In this document: in pieces, positions 1-8,499 of the stretch | Position numbering within the stretch: position 1 is the stretch's first letter | Layout of the letters: each line of letters starts with the position of its first letter | NCBI GenBank assembly: GCA_963796705.1 | Contig: CAWCMK010000003.1 | Span: 310,001 to 374,000 of the forward strand | Origin: VRUE01 sp963796705 | GTDB lineage: Bacteria > Actinomycetota > Thermoleophilia > Solirubrobacterales > 70-9 | Direction of reading: 5' to 3' | DNA: 64,000 bases | Program-made: the position numbers and the translations under genes | The notes under the pieces: model-generated | The model's database searches: none | Told to the model about the DNA's origin: nothing | Seen by the model: the letters and a program-made list of their open reading frames with translations, nothing else

Positions 1-812
1 GGCACCGGAAGTGGGTCGTCGATCTCATAGCGAGCGTCCCCGGCGAGTCGCTCGAGGTTGCCGAGGCCTCCGGAGGTGATGTGCGCGAGCCCGCGAACGT
101 CGACCGGTGAGCGCAGCAACTCGAGGATCGGCTTGACATAGATCTCCGTCGGCTCCAGCAACTCCTCGGCGAGTGGACGGCCGAGGACGCCCTCCGGGTC
201 CTCCTCGAGGGGGAGCCCCTCCAGCGCCGAACGGGCCAGGGTGAAGCCGTTGGAGTGGATCCCGGAGGAGGGTAGGCCGATCACCGGGTCCCCCGGCCGG
301 ACCGTGGCCCCGTCGACGATCTCCGCGAGCGTGACGGTCCCGAAGCAGGCCCCGGAGACGTCGACACCGCTCACGAGGCTGCCCAGCTGGGCGAGCTCGC
401 CCCCTGGGATCTCGATGCCCGCCAGCAGCGCCCCGCGGGCCAGGCCGACGCCGATCTGCTGGCAGATCTCTGGCTCGGCGCTCGGCAGGGCGATGTAGTC
501 GAGCATCGCCAGCGGTTCGGCGCCGACGCAGATCACGTCATTGACGTTCATTGCGACGCAGTCGATCCCGATCGTGTCGTAGCGGCCGAGCTGCTCGGCG
601 ACGAGTAGCTTGGTGCCGACGCCGTCGGTCGAGAGGGCGATCCCCGTGTTTTCATCTATGCGGATGACGCTCGCGTAATGGCCGGGCAGCGGCACCTGCC
701 GCGAGGGGCGCCCCAGGTCAATCGAGCCCAGCGCTTGCACGAGTCCGGCGACCGCGGCGTCGGCGGCGGCCTGGTTCACGCCGGCCCTTGAGTAGGCGTC
801 ACCCGAGCTCAC
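1..812 (-). CDS. purM: Phosphoribosylformylglycinamidine cyclo-ligase (AIR synthetase), 3' end cut by window edge
   Basis: Catalyses the ATP-dependent ring closure of FGAM to aminoimidazole ribotide in purine synthesis, in the cytoplasm. Translating the minus strand from a GTG at 812 gives a continuous frame to the window edge, beginning VSSGDAYSRAGVNQAAAD. It contains family signatures: the DGVGTK substrate-binding motif, then VAMNVNDVICVGAEPLAMLDY, and GLPSSGIHSNGF further on. About 270 residues are present of the usual 340 or so, so the C-terminal part lies outside the window. The GTG start overlaps the uppP stop by four bases (GTGA), so it is probably translated by coupling after uppP. 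The uppP-purM pairing has no obvious functional logic; they simply share a leftward operon with the DedA gene. Identity is secure; only the 3' end is missing. Confidence 0.93.
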   Translation of the reverse strand, partial: MSSGDAYSRAGVNQAAADAAVAGLVQALGSIDLGRPSRQVPLPGHYASVIRIDENTGIALSTDGVGTKLLVAEQLGRYDTIGIDCVAMNVNDVICVGAEPLAMLDYIALPSAEPEICQQIGVGLARGALLAGIEIPGGELAQLGSLVSGVDVSGACFGTVTLAEIVDGATVRPGDPVIGLPSSGIHSNGFTLARSALEGLPLEEDPEGVLGRPLAEELLEPTEIYVKPILELLRSPVDVRGLAHITSGGLGNLERLAGDARYEIDDPLPV

Positions 813-1615
813 CGCCGCAGCTTTGCAAGAACCACGGCGGCTAGGGCGGCCCGGTAGGCGGCGTAGGGCCAGAGCGCTCGGTCGCGCTCGACCAGGTGGA
901 TCAGCCGCTGGGAGGCGAGGGTCGAGGTGAACGAGGCGCCGACCCCGATCGCCAGCGATCGTCGCATTCCGGGGGAGGTTCCGCGCTGGATCAGGCGGAA
1001 TCCCTTCAGTGCGGTGGCGCCGATGATGATCGGTAGCGCCACCGTGCGGGAGAGCAGATTGGCCTGATCGCGGGAGAAATGGCGCCAGCGCGCCGCGGCG
1101 AGCGTCACGCCGTTGCGCGAAACGCCGGGCGCCAGGGCCGCCGCCTGGGCGAGGCCGAGCGCCAGGCCGTCGATCGCGCTCGCCTCGCCTCGCCCGCGTC
1201 GTTGCGGACGCCGGTCGGCGACCACCATCGCAGCGGCCCCGGCGAGCAGGCCGAGGGCAGTTGCCCGGGGCCCGCCGAGCCGCCGCTCGATCTGGCTCTC
1301 CAGGCCATAGCCGGCGATCGCGGGGGGAATGAAGGAGAGGGCGAGGACCACGGCGGCCCGCACTTCGAACTCACGCAGCTCTTCGGCGATCAGCCGTCGC
1401 TGGCCGACCAGCAGCGCCGCTGCGGCTCCCGTGTGCAGGGCGACCTCGAAGCTCTTGCGCAGCTCCGGGTCGATCGCCTCCCAGTTCCAGCCGGCCAGCC
1501 AGGGAACGAGGACGATGTGCGCAGAGCTCGAGACCGGAAGCAGCTCCGCCGGCCCCTGGATCAGCCCCAGGGCCAGCGCACGCCGGGCGGGAATCGTCCC
1601 CTCCGCTTCGCTCAA
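809..1615 (-). CDS. uppP: Undecaprenyl-diphosphatase (UppP/BacA)
   Basis: Integral membrane phosphatase that recycles undecaprenyl pyrophosphate to the lipid carrier used by peptidoglycan and polysaccharide synthesis. The 268-residue protein matches the family length. The N-terminal catalytic signature is visible at residues 18-33 (LIQGPAELLPVSSSAHI), the equivalent of the ExxE/PxSS motif of BacA, although the first Glu of the classical motif is Gln here. A second conserved stretch (PGVSRNGVTLAAARW, around residue 165) carries the SR pair of the second active-site half. Several hydrophobic helices follow. It starts at ATG 1615, overlapping the DedA stop by four bases, and overlaps purM downstream, so all three are one transcription unit. 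Its position next to an envelope-polysaccharide cluster fits a role in supplying lipid carrier. The missing Glu is worth checking, but family membership is clear. Confidence 0.88.
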   Translation of the reverse strand: MSEAEGTIPARRALALGLIQGPAELLPVSSSAHIVLVPWLAGWNWEAIDPELRKSFEVALHTGAAAALLVGQRRLIAEELREFEVRAAVVLALSFIPPAIAGYGLESQIERRLGGPRATALGLLAGAAAMVVADRRPQRRGRGEASAIDGLALGLAQAAALAPGVSRNGVTLAAARWRHFSRDQANLLSRTVALPIIIGATALKGFRLIQRGTSPGMRRSLAIGVGASFTSTLASQRLIHLVERDRALWPYAAYRAALAAVVLAKLRR

Positions 1616-2277
1616 ATTCCTCCGGTGGCTTTGGCCGGCTCGCCGTCACCCGGTCCGCCGCCACGCCGCCTCCTGATCACGGCATAGATGACGAGGACGA
1701 TGATCGCCACGACCACCAGATAGTCCAGCACCTGCAGATGGTGGCGCCATTCCTTCCATTCGCTGCCCACCGCGCGGCCGAGCAAACCGAACCCGAGCAC
1801 CCACGGCAGGGAGCCGAGCGCCGTCAGCCAGGTGAAGCGCCAGAAGGGCATCTCCGCGACCCCGGCGGGAAGCGAGATGAAGGCTCGGACGAGGGGCAGC
1901 AGGCGAGCGATGAAGACGGTTGCGTCGCCGTGGCGTTTGAACCACCTGTCCACCCATGCCAGGCGCGCCGGGCTGAGATGGACGAGACGGTTCTTTTCCA
2001 GCAGGTCGATGCGACCGTAGTAGCCGATTGCATAGGTCAGCCAGGAGCCGACCATGTTGCCTGCCAGCCCAGCCAGGGTGATGCCGAGCAGTGTTTGGTC
2101 GCCGTTGTACACGTTGAAGCCGGCGAACAGCATCACGGCCTCGCTCGGAATCGGGATGCAGGCAGAGCCCGCGGCCATCAGCAGGAAGACACCGGCTAGG
2201 CCGGTGTCTTCGATCACGTTGACGCAGAAGTCGACGATCGGACCCGTGAGGTCGGCGTAGAGGAATGGATGCAGCAT
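1612..2277 (-). CDS. DedA-family membrane protein (VTT/SNARE-associated domain)
   Basis: A 221-residue polytopic membrane protein of the DedA family, whose members are linked to undecaprenyl phosphate or phospholipid flipping and membrane homeostasis. The family signature is clear in the middle: a hydrophobic GxxxGxWxxYxxG segment (AGNMVGSWLTYAIGYYGR), then a charged RWFKRHGDATVFIARLLPLVR stretch around residues 110-130 and FISLPAGVAEMPFWRF. A basic, Gly-rich cytoplasmic tail (RRRRGGGPGDGEP) ends it. It is first in the leftward operon with uppP and purM, overlapping uppP by four bases (ATGA). Co-transcription with uppP suits a role in C55 lipid carrier cycling, but that is inference from neighbourhood. 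Confidence 0.88.
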   Translation of the reverse strand: MLHPFLYADLTGPIVDFCVNVIEDTGLAGVFLLMAAGSACIPIPSEAVMLFAGFNVYNGDQTLLGITLAGLAGNMVGSWLTYAIGYYGRIDLLEKNRLVHLSPARLAWVDRWFKRHGDATVFIARLLPLVRAFISLPAGVAEMPFWRFTWLTALGSLPWVLGFGLLGRAVGSEWKEWRHHLQVLDYLVVVAIIVLVIYAVIRRRRGGGPGDGEPAKATGGI

Positions 2278-2327
2278 CGCGAGAACGGTGATCCTAGAGC
2301 GTTCAGCCTCTAAACTCGGCGGGCCTC

Positions 2328-4217
2328 ATGCGCCGGTTGAATCACCCCGTCTACCGCAACCGGGTCCTCCAGGTTCTCGCCGATGCGGCGCTCGTCGCGC
2401 TGTCCTTCTATCTCGCCTTCAGGCTGCGCTTCCTCGACCAGAGTGGACTACCGCACCGCTACGAAGTCCTTTTCGCGCAGGCGGTCGGTTTCGTCGTCGT
2501 CGGAAAGCTCGTGATCTTCGCCCTCCACGGCCTCTATCAGAAGTGGTGGCGCTACGTCAGCGGCCGCGACTTCCTGATGATCGTCCGCGCCGTCGCCGTC
2601 TCAAGCGCGATCCTCGTCGTCGTCTTCCAGGTGCTGCGGCCCTTCGACCACAACCTGCCCCGCTCGGTCGTGGTGATGGACTTCATGCTGACCCTGCTGC
2701 TGGTCGCCGGTGCGAGGTTGATGGTCAGACTGATCGTCGAGCGCCCTTCCCGCGGGGAACGCCTGCCCAAGCACGAGGTGCTGGTCGTCGGCGCCGGCGC
2801 CGGTGGCCAGATGGTTGTCCGTGAGCTGCAGCTCAACCCACGCCTCGGCGCCACCGCGATCGGCTTTTTGGACGACGATCGCCGCAAGCGGGGCATGCGC
2901 ATGTCCGGCGGTCTCAAGGTCCTTGGTTCGACCGAGAAGATCGCCGAGGTCCTCGACGAGACCGAGCCCGACGAGGTCGTGATCGCAATCCCCTCGGCGC
3001 CGGGGACCCTGCGAGCCCGGATCGTTGCCGCCTGCCGCGAGCGCGAGATAGCGGTGCGCACGCTGCCGACCGTTTTTGAGCTGCTGCGGGGCGGTGTGCA
3101 GCTCAACAAGCAGCTGCGCGAGGTGCGGGTCGAGGATGTGCTTGGGCGCGACCCGGTGGTCCGCGAGTTGGACCGGGTCGGGGCCTACCTGCGCGACCGG
3201 ATCGTGCTCGTCACCGGTGCCGGGGGCTCGATCGGCTCCGAGCTTTGCCGCCAGATCGCGCAGGTTAAGCCGCGGCTCCTGGTGATGCTCGACCACGCCG
3301 AGGACAACCTCTTCCAGATCGAGCGCGAGATGGTCGAGGAGCGCCACTTCACAAGCGTCGAGGGGGTGCTCGCCGACTGCAAGGAGCCGGGTCGGATGCT
3401 CGAGGTGATGCAGCGCTTCAAACCCGGCGTCGTCTTCCACGCCGCCGCCTACAAGCACGTGCCACTGATGGAGTCCAACCCACTGGAGGCCGTCCGCAAC
3501 AACGCAATCGCCACCCGGATCACCGCCGAGACCGCCGCCGCCTCCAGAGTCGAGCGGTTCGTGTTGATTTCCACCGACAAGGCGGTCAATCCCCAGACGG
3601 TCATGGGGGCCTCCAAGGCGATGGCGGAGTGGATCGTCGAGGCAGCGGGCCATCGTCACCCGGAAACGCGCTTCGCCGCGGTCCGCTTCGGCAACGTGCT
3701 CGCCTCCTCGGGCAGTGTGGTGCCGATCTTCCGTCGCCAGATCGAGCGCGGCGGGCCGGTCACCGTCACCGATCCGGAGATGACCCGCTATTTCATGACG
3801 ATTCCCGAGGCAGTGCAGTTGGTGATCCGGGCCGGCGACATCGGTGCCGGCAAGGGGGAGGTCTTCGTTCTCGACATGGGCGAGCCGGTCAAGATCCTCG
3901 ACCTCGCCCACAACATGATCCGACTTGCCGGATACGAGCCCGAGCGCGACATCGCGGTCGAGTTCACTCAGCCGCGACCGGGGGAGAAGCTGCACGAGGA
4001 GCTGTTCGGCGACGAGGAGACGGTGCAGCCGACGGCGGCCCGCCGGATCCGCCGCGCCGTGCGCCGTGCGCCGCTCGACCCCGAGTGGGTCGAAAGCACC
4101 CTGAACTCGCTCGAGCACCTTGTCCTTGCGGGTGATGAGGCGAATCTGGCCGAGCGGGTGGTGGCGATGATTTCCTCACCGGGCGGGGACGCGGCGGCGG
4201 TCGCCCCCGACGAGTAG
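2328..4217 (+). CDS. Membrane-anchored nucleotide-sugar dehydratase/epimerase (CapD/FlaA1/PglF type)
   Basis: A 629-residue polysaccharide-biosynthesis enzyme, likely a UDP-GlcNAc 4,6-dehydratase or C6-dehydratase making a deoxy-sugar precursor. Four hydrophobic helices fill residues about 12-130. A CoA-binding-like Rossmann domain starts at VLVVGAGAGG (about 152). The catalytic SDR domain starts at VLVTGAGGSIGSEL (about 293), followed by AAYKHVPLME and STDKAVNPQTVMGASK. In the last motif Met replaces the Tyr of the usual SDR YxxxK, which is the norm for this subfamily, so it is not a defect. Length equals typical PglF/CapD proteins. It opens the rightward polysaccharide cluster, 50 bases from the divergent DedA gene. 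The exact sugar product cannot be read from sequence. Confidence 0.9.
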   Translation: MRRLNHPVYRNRVLQVLADAALVALSFYLAFRLRFLDQSGLPHRYEVLFAQAVGFVVVGKLVIFALHGLYQKWWRYVSGRDFLMIVRAVAVSSAILVVVFQVLRPFDHNLPRSVVVMDFMLTLLLVAGARLMVRLIVERPSRGERLPKHEVLVVGAGAGGQMVVRELQLNPRLGATAIGFLDDDRRKRGMRMSGGLKVLGSTEKIAEVLDETEPDEVVIAIPSAPGTLRARIVAACREREIAVRTLPTVFELLRGGVQLNKQLREVRVEDVLGRDPVVRELDRVGAYLRDRIVLVTGAGGSIGSELCRQIAQVKPRLLVMLDHAEDNLFQIEREMVEERHFTSVEGVLADCKEPGRMLEVMQRFKPGVVFHAAAYKHVPLMESNPLEAVRNNAIATRITAETAAASRVERFVLISTDKAVNPQTVMGASKAMAEWIVEAAGHRHPETRFAAVRFGNVLASSGSVVPIFRRQIERGGPVTVTDPEMTRYFMTIPEAVQLVIRAGDIGAGKGEVFVLDMGEPVKILDLAHNMIRLAGYEPERDIAVEFTQPRPGEKLHEELFGDEETVQPTAARRIRRAVRRAPLDPEWVESTLNSLEHLVLAGDEANLAERVVAMISSPGGDAAAVAPDE

Positions 4218-4230
4218 CCTCTCGCGCCAC

Positions 4231-4995
4231 TTGCGCCACTTGCTCACCGAAATCGGCTCCTATGCGGGGCTTGCCGCATTCCTCGGTCTCGGCGTGCTCG
4301 CCTTGCTCTCCTTCAGTCAGGCCCGCGACATCCGACGTTTGCGCGAGTGGGCCGGCTCTGCCCCGGAGCGCGACACGGAGCGCAAGGAGGCGACCTCGGA
4401 AGCGGCTGCGGCGCGGGCCGAGGAGCTTCGGCGTCTCGAGGATGCGCGCGACGCGGAGCGCACCGCTGCCGAGCTGCGACAGACCCGGCGCCAGCGGCGC
4501 GATGCCGGGCTGCCCGAACTGACCCGTTCCGAGCGCCTGCAGGCGAGCCTCTCCGGGGAGCGCTCGCGGCTTCGCGAACCGCTGGTCTTGGTGGCAGTGG
4601 TGGTGGTCGTGGTGCTGATCGGCGGCGGTGTCGCCTATGCGGTCCTCAGCGGCGGCGGCGAAGGCGGTCGCGAAAAGGATCGTCACGGCAAGACCACGCC
4701 CGGGGAAATCGAGGTCACCGTCCTCAACGGCACCGCGGTCCCCGAACTTGCCGCTCGCTTCAGCAGCAAGGTTAAGAGCAAGGGCTTCGAACTGGGCAGC
4801 GTCAGTAACAGCGACTCCAGCTTTGAAGAAAGCGTCGTCATGTACAGCAGCGGCCACGCTCCCGAGGGGCACCGGGTCGCCAAGGCGCTGGGGATCTCCA
4901 GGGTCAAGCCCCAGACGGCGGAAATCGCCAAGGTTTCCGGCGGGGCTCCAGTCTCGGTGATCGTCGGCGAGGACTATGCCTCGTCGTCACCCTAG
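4231..4995 (+). CDS. Single-pass membrane protein with LytR C-terminal (LytR_C) domain
   Basis: A 254-residue protein starting at TTG 4231 (no upstream in-frame ATG or GTG after the previous stop). A short hydrophobic segment near residues 5-28 is followed by a long charged, Arg/Glu/Ala-rich coiled-coil-like stretch (about 35-110), a strong membrane helix near 113-138, and an extracytoplasmic domain beginning EVTVLNGTAVPELAARFS. This last part matches the LytR_C domain, found at the end of LytR-CpsA-Psr wall-polymer ligases; the catalytic LCP domain itself is absent. LytR_C domains are thought to contribute to wall binding. It lies 13 bases after the CapD-type gene and overlaps the next gene by 20 bases, so it is part of the polysaccharide operon. 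Its specific role is unknown. Confidence 0.78.
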   Translation: MRHLLTEIGSYAGLAAFLGLGVLALLSFSQARDIRRLREWAGSAPERDTERKEATSEAAAARAEELRRLEDARDAERTAAELRQTRRQRRDAGLPELTRSERLQASLSGERSRLREPLVLVAVVVVVVLIGGGVAYAVLSGGGEGGREKDRHGKTTPGEIEVTVLNGTAVPELAARFSSKVKSKGFELGSVSNSDSSFEESVVMYSSGHAPEGHRVAKALGISRVKPQTAEIAKVSGGAPVSVIVGEDYASSSP

Positions 4996-5458
4996 CCTCG
5001 CGGGCTTCGTCTTCGCACTTCTCGTCCTCGCCACGCTCGCAGCCTTCGCCTGGTCCCAGCACGTCAAGCGGGCGCCTCTGGTGCTCGACAAGGTCTCGTT
5101 CGTCGGTGCCCCGGTCCTGCACCCGAAGAATCCGATCCACAGCTTCACGCCGAACGGCGACTGTCGCTACGACCGCATCCGTATTCGCTTCCGCCTCACC
5201 GTCTCCGACCACGCGATCGTCCAGGTCGTGAAGCCCGGCGGCGAGTTGGTCCTGACGCTGACCCGCGGCCGCTTCCTGAAGCGCTACCACTTCCACACCT
5301 TCTATTGGGATGGTCGTAGCCGCGAGGGCGGGACCGCGCCACCGGGGCGCTACAAGTTGCGGGTCAAACTGCTGGGCGAGGGGCGGACGCTGGTACCGCC
5401 GGGGACGATCCGGTTGCATCGGGTGCCGCCCCGTCCGTTGAAGGGCTGCCGGCGATGA
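4976..5458 (+). CDS. Small secreted protein with FlgD-Ig-like fold
   Basis: A 160-residue protein starting at ATG 4976 inside the end of the LytR_C gene. Residues 9-25 are hydrophobic (AGFVFALLVLATLAAFAWS), a signal peptide or anchor. The rest reads as one beta-sandwich: it begins with SFTPNGDCRYDRIRIRFRL, has a YFWDGRS-like turn (FYWDGRSREGGTAPPGRY) and ends in a Pro-rich strand. The pattern of NGDxxxD followed by WDGR and PxGxY is typical of FlgD-Ig and gliding-motility-type C-terminal domains that read as calcium-binding or adhesion modules. No catalytic motif is seen. It overlaps the next gene by four bases (ATGA), so it is translationally coupled to the ligase-like protein. Function is unassigned. 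Confidence 0.72.
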   Translation: MPRRHPSLAGFVFALLVLATLAAFAWSQHVKRAPLVLDKVSFVGAPVLHPKNPIHSFTPNGDCRYDRIRIRFRLTVSDHAIVQVVKPGGELVLTLTRGRFLKRYHFHTFYWDGRSREGGTAPPGRYKLRVKLLGEGRTLVPPGTIRLHRVPPRPLKGCRR

Positions 5459-6942
5459 GCGACTTCCTCGCCGGCCTGGGGGTGATCGCCGCCGCGACGG
5501 CCGCCGCCGCGGCGATCCTGCTGCCGGCCGACAGTCGCTGGCGCTCGGCTGCGATGCTGCTCGCCCTCGCTCTCTTCCCCGCACTGATTCTCGGAGACCA
5601 GTGGCATTCGCGGGCGATCGTCGGCCTGCGCCACGACCTGGGCCGGCTTGTCGGCCTCGGCCTCGGGGCCCTGGCGGTCTCGCTGGTGCTGGGGTGGGCC
5701 TTCGATCGCTGGCCCGCGCTGCTCCCGCTGGCGATCGTCGCGGTGCTGCCCTTTCGGATTCCCCTGCATGCGGGCGGCGACACTGCCAACCTCTTGGTCC
5801 CGCTCTACCTGGTGATCGCGGGCGGGGTCCTCGCGGCGTCGGCCAGGACCCTGGGGTTCAGGGGTGGAACTCCTGAAGCTCGCTCGGGACCGTCGGGGTC
5901 GAGTCCCTACGTCTGGCTTCCGCGGATCCTCGCGGTCACCGTCGTCCTCTACGCGGTGCAGTCTCTGTACTCGCCGGACTTCTCCAAGGGCCTGCAGAAC
6001 GTCTGTTTTTTCTTCGTCCCCTTCTCGCTCGTCTATGCGCTGCTGCGCGAAGTTGAGTGGAACAGGCGCCTGCAGACTTCCGTCCTCTGGGTCCTCGGCA
6101 TCGAGGCCGTCGCCTTCGTGCTCGTCGGCTCGGTCGAGTACCTCACCAGGAGTCTCTTCTGGAACGACCAGGTGATCCGCTCCAACGAATTCCACACCTA
6201 CTTCCGGGTCAACTCAGTCTTCTGGGACCCCAACATTTACGGGCGCTATCTGTCGCTGGTAATCGTGTTCGCGATGACGGCCCTTTTCTGGGCTCGGGAG
6301 CGTCGTTCACGGGTGCTGCTGAGCGCGCTGGTGGGGATCCTCTGGATCGGCCTCGCACCGACCTTCTCGCAGTCGAGCTTCGCCGCCCTGCTCGCCGGTT
6401 TGGCGGTGCTCGCTGCGCTGCGATGGAGTCTGCGTTGGACGCTCACCGCAGTCGCTGCCGCGATCATCGCCGGCCTGCTGGTGATCGTTCTCGCCGGCGG
6501 CACCGGCAGGATCAGCCCGAGTCGAATCAACATCGACACCAGTGGCCGCGCCAACCTGGTCTCGGGCGGCGTCCACCTGTTCTTGCAGCGGCCGCTCTAC
6601 GGGTACGGTGGCGGCTCCTTCCAGAAGGCCTATCGCGAGCACGTGAAGAGCAGCAAGGTCCCGGTATCCGTTTCCCACACCGAGCCCGCCACCGTCGCCG
6701 CCGAGCAGGGCCTGATCGGATTGCTCGCCTATGCGACGCTGGTGGTCGTTGCTCTGTGGACAATGGCCGCCGCGCTCTTCGCCCGGGCCGGTCCCGCAGC
6801 CCGGGCGGCCGTCCTGGCCGCCTTCGTGGCCCTGCTGGTCCACACGATGGCCTATGCGGGCTTCTTCGAGGATCCGATCACCTGGGTCCTGATGGCGGCC
6901 GGCGTCTCGCTCGCGGCGGCCGCGGTCCGCGACCCCGCATAG
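5455..6942 (+). CDS. O-antigen ligase/polymerase-like membrane protein (Wzy/WaaL type)
   Basis: A 495-residue protein with about eleven to twelve hydrophobic helices, the architecture of O-antigen ligases and polymerases. A large external loop holds the family hallmark: the segment around residues 375-420 (LFLQRPLYGYGGGSFQKAY) and then a VSHTEPATVAAEQGLIGLLAY stretch, where the conserved H-x(5-10)-E/G pattern of Wzy_C proteins sits. It likely transfers or polymerises undecaprenyl-linked glycan on the outer face of the membrane. It is coupled to the preceding secreted protein by an ATGA overlap and followed nine bases later by the flippase gene, so the Wzx/Wzy pair is adjacent. Polymerase versus ligase cannot be distinguished from sequence. 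Confidence 0.82.
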   Translation: MSDFLAGLGVIAAATAAAAAILLPADSRWRSAAMLLALALFPALILGDQWHSRAIVGLRHDLGRLVGLGLGALAVSLVLGWAFDRWPALLPLAIVAVLPFRIPLHAGGDTANLLVPLYLVIAGGVLAASARTLGFRGGTPEARSGPSGSSPYVWLPRILAVTVVLYAVQSLYSPDFSKGLQNVCFFFVPFSLVYALLREVEWNRRLQTSVLWVLGIEAVAFVLVGSVEYLTRSLFWNDQVIRSNEFHTYFRVNSVFWDPNIYGRYLSLVIVFAMTALFWARERRSRVLLSALVGILWIGLAPTFSQSSFAALLAGLAVLAALRWSLRWTLTAVAAAIIAGLLVIVLAGGTGRISPSRINIDTSGRANLVSGGVHLFLQRPLYGYGGGSFQKAYREHVKSSKVPVSVSHTEPATVAAEQGLIGLLAYATLVVVALWTMAAALFARAGPAARAAVLAAFVALLVHTMAYAGFFEDPITWVLMAAGVSLAAAAVRDPA

Positions 6943-6951
6943 GCTCCAGCC

Positions 6952-8499
6952 GTGTCCGGGTACCTGCGACGGTTGGCGACCACGGGTGCCGCCTACACCG
7001 CGGCGAGTGTCTTCTCGAAGCTGATCGCGGTCGCGCTGCTGCCGCTCTACACGCGCTACCTCACCCTGGCCGACTACGGCGCCGCCGAGCTGATGTTCGC
7101 TGCTGCGGTTGCCGCCAGCATCGTCATCCGCTTGGGCCTGATCGAGGCGCTGCTGCGCTTCTACTACACAGAGGACGAGGACCCGGAGGCGGTCGTCGCC
7201 TCCTCCTTCGCAGCGCTCTTCTGGCTCTCGAGCGCCGCGGCGCTGATCGCCCTGCCCTTCGCCCGGCCGATCTCCGAAGCTCTGCTCAAGGAATCCGCGC
7301 CCGACCTCGCCCGGATCACAATCGGCGGCCTCTGGGTGCTGACCATGTACGAATACCTGCTCACCCTGTTCCGGCTCGAGGAGCGCGCCCGCGCCTACTT
7401 CACGACGACGATCCTCAACGTGCTGGCGACGATCGCCCTGACCGTCGTGCTGGTCGTCGGCGAGGGGGAGGGCGCCCGCGGCCTGCTGATCGGCAGCTAC
7501 GCCAGCGGCGCCGCCTTCGTCCTCGCGTTGGTCGTCGTCCACCGCCGCCGGCTCTCGCTTCTCTTCGATCGCGAGCTGCTGCGCCGCCTGCTGCGCTTCG
7601 GCACGCCGACGATGCCCGCCGAGCTCTCGCTCTACCTGCTCAACTTCGTCGACCGGATCATCATCGTCCGCTACGCCGGGCTGCCCGAGGCCGGCCTCTA
7701 CTCGCTGGCGGTCAAGTTCGCCCAGGCGATCAACGTCATCGTTCGTGGCTTCCAGCTCGCCTGGCCGCCGCTCGCCTACTCGATCCGCGACGACGACGAG
7801 GCCCGGGTCGCCTACGCCGCCGTCGTCACCTGGTTTGTCGCCGGCTGCGCCTTCTTCGTCACCGGCATGTGGCTCTTCTCGCGCTGGATCGTGCGGGCGC
7901 TCGCCGCGCCGCGGTTCTTTCACTCCTACGAAGCGATCGGCCTGATCGCCACCGCAGTCACCCTCTACGCCCTCTACATGGTGCTGGTCGTGATCCTCGG
8001 CCGCACCGGCCGCACCGGGTTCAACTTCCCGGCGACGATCACCGCCTTGATCGTCAACGTGGCCCTCAACCTCGCCCTGGTGCCGCCGCTGGGGATCGTC
8101 GGCGCCGGCCTCGCCCTGGTCGCCTCCTACGTCGTCGTCGTCGCGCTGATGTACGGGTTCACGCAGCGCCTCTTCCCGGTTCCCTACGAGTGGTGGCGCC
8201 TGGCGCGGGTGACGCTCGTCTCCGCCGCGATCGTCGCGCTCGGCGAGCTGCTGATGCCGACCTCGGGCGTCCTCGGCTTCCTGGGCCGCGCGGCTCTCTG
8301 GGCCCTCTACCCGCTCGCCCTGCTCGCCGGCGGGTTCTTCACCCCGGCCGAGCGCCGCTGGCTCGCCCGCCTGCGCCATCCGGGCGAGCTGCTCGCCGAG
8401 CTGCTCGCGGCCTCCCGCCTTCCGGCCGCCGTCGAGGGCTCGATCCCCGAGGCCTACGAGGCGGCCCGCATGGACGAAGACGCCGGCGTCAGCCGCTGA
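6952..8499 (+). CDS. Lipid-linked oligosaccharide flippase (Wzx/MATE-like)
   Basis: A 515-residue polytopic protein with about twelve to fourteen helices, starting at GTG 6952 (VSGYLRRLATTGAAYTAASV). The beginning RRLATTGAAYTAASVFSKLIAVALLPLYTRYLT is the usual polysaccharide-biosynthesis/MurJ-superfamily first helix, and an LLRFGTPTMPAELSLYLLN segment marks the second half-repeat. It would translocate the undecaprenyl-linked repeat unit to the outside. It directly follows the ligase-like gene. Its 3' end overlaps the convergent glycosyltransferase by eleven bases, which ends the first rightward run of the cluster. Assignment as Wzx rests on topology, the N-terminal motif and context. Confidence 0.86.
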   Translation: MSGYLRRLATTGAAYTAASVFSKLIAVALLPLYTRYLTLADYGAAELMFAAAVAASIVIRLGLIEALLRFYYTEDEDPEAVVASSFAALFWLSSAAALIALPFARPISEALLKESAPDLARITIGGLWVLTMYEYLLTLFRLEERARAYFTTTILNVLATIALTVVLVVGEGEGARGLLIGSYASGAAFVLALVVVHRRRLSLLFDRELLRRLLRFGTPTMPAELSLYLLNFVDRIIIVRYAGLPEAGLYSLAVKFAQAINVIVRGFQLAWPPLAYSIRDDDEARVAYAAVVTWFVAGCAFFVTGMWLFSRWIVRALAAPRFFHSYEAIGLIATAVTLYALYMVLVVILGRTGRTGFNFPATITALIVNVALNLALVPPLGIVGAGLALVASYVVVVALMYGFTQRLFPVPYEWWRLARVTLVSAAIVALGELLMPTSGVLGFLGRAALWALYPLALLAGGFFTPAERRWLARLRHPGELLAELLAASRLPAAVEGSIPEAYEAARMDEDAGVSR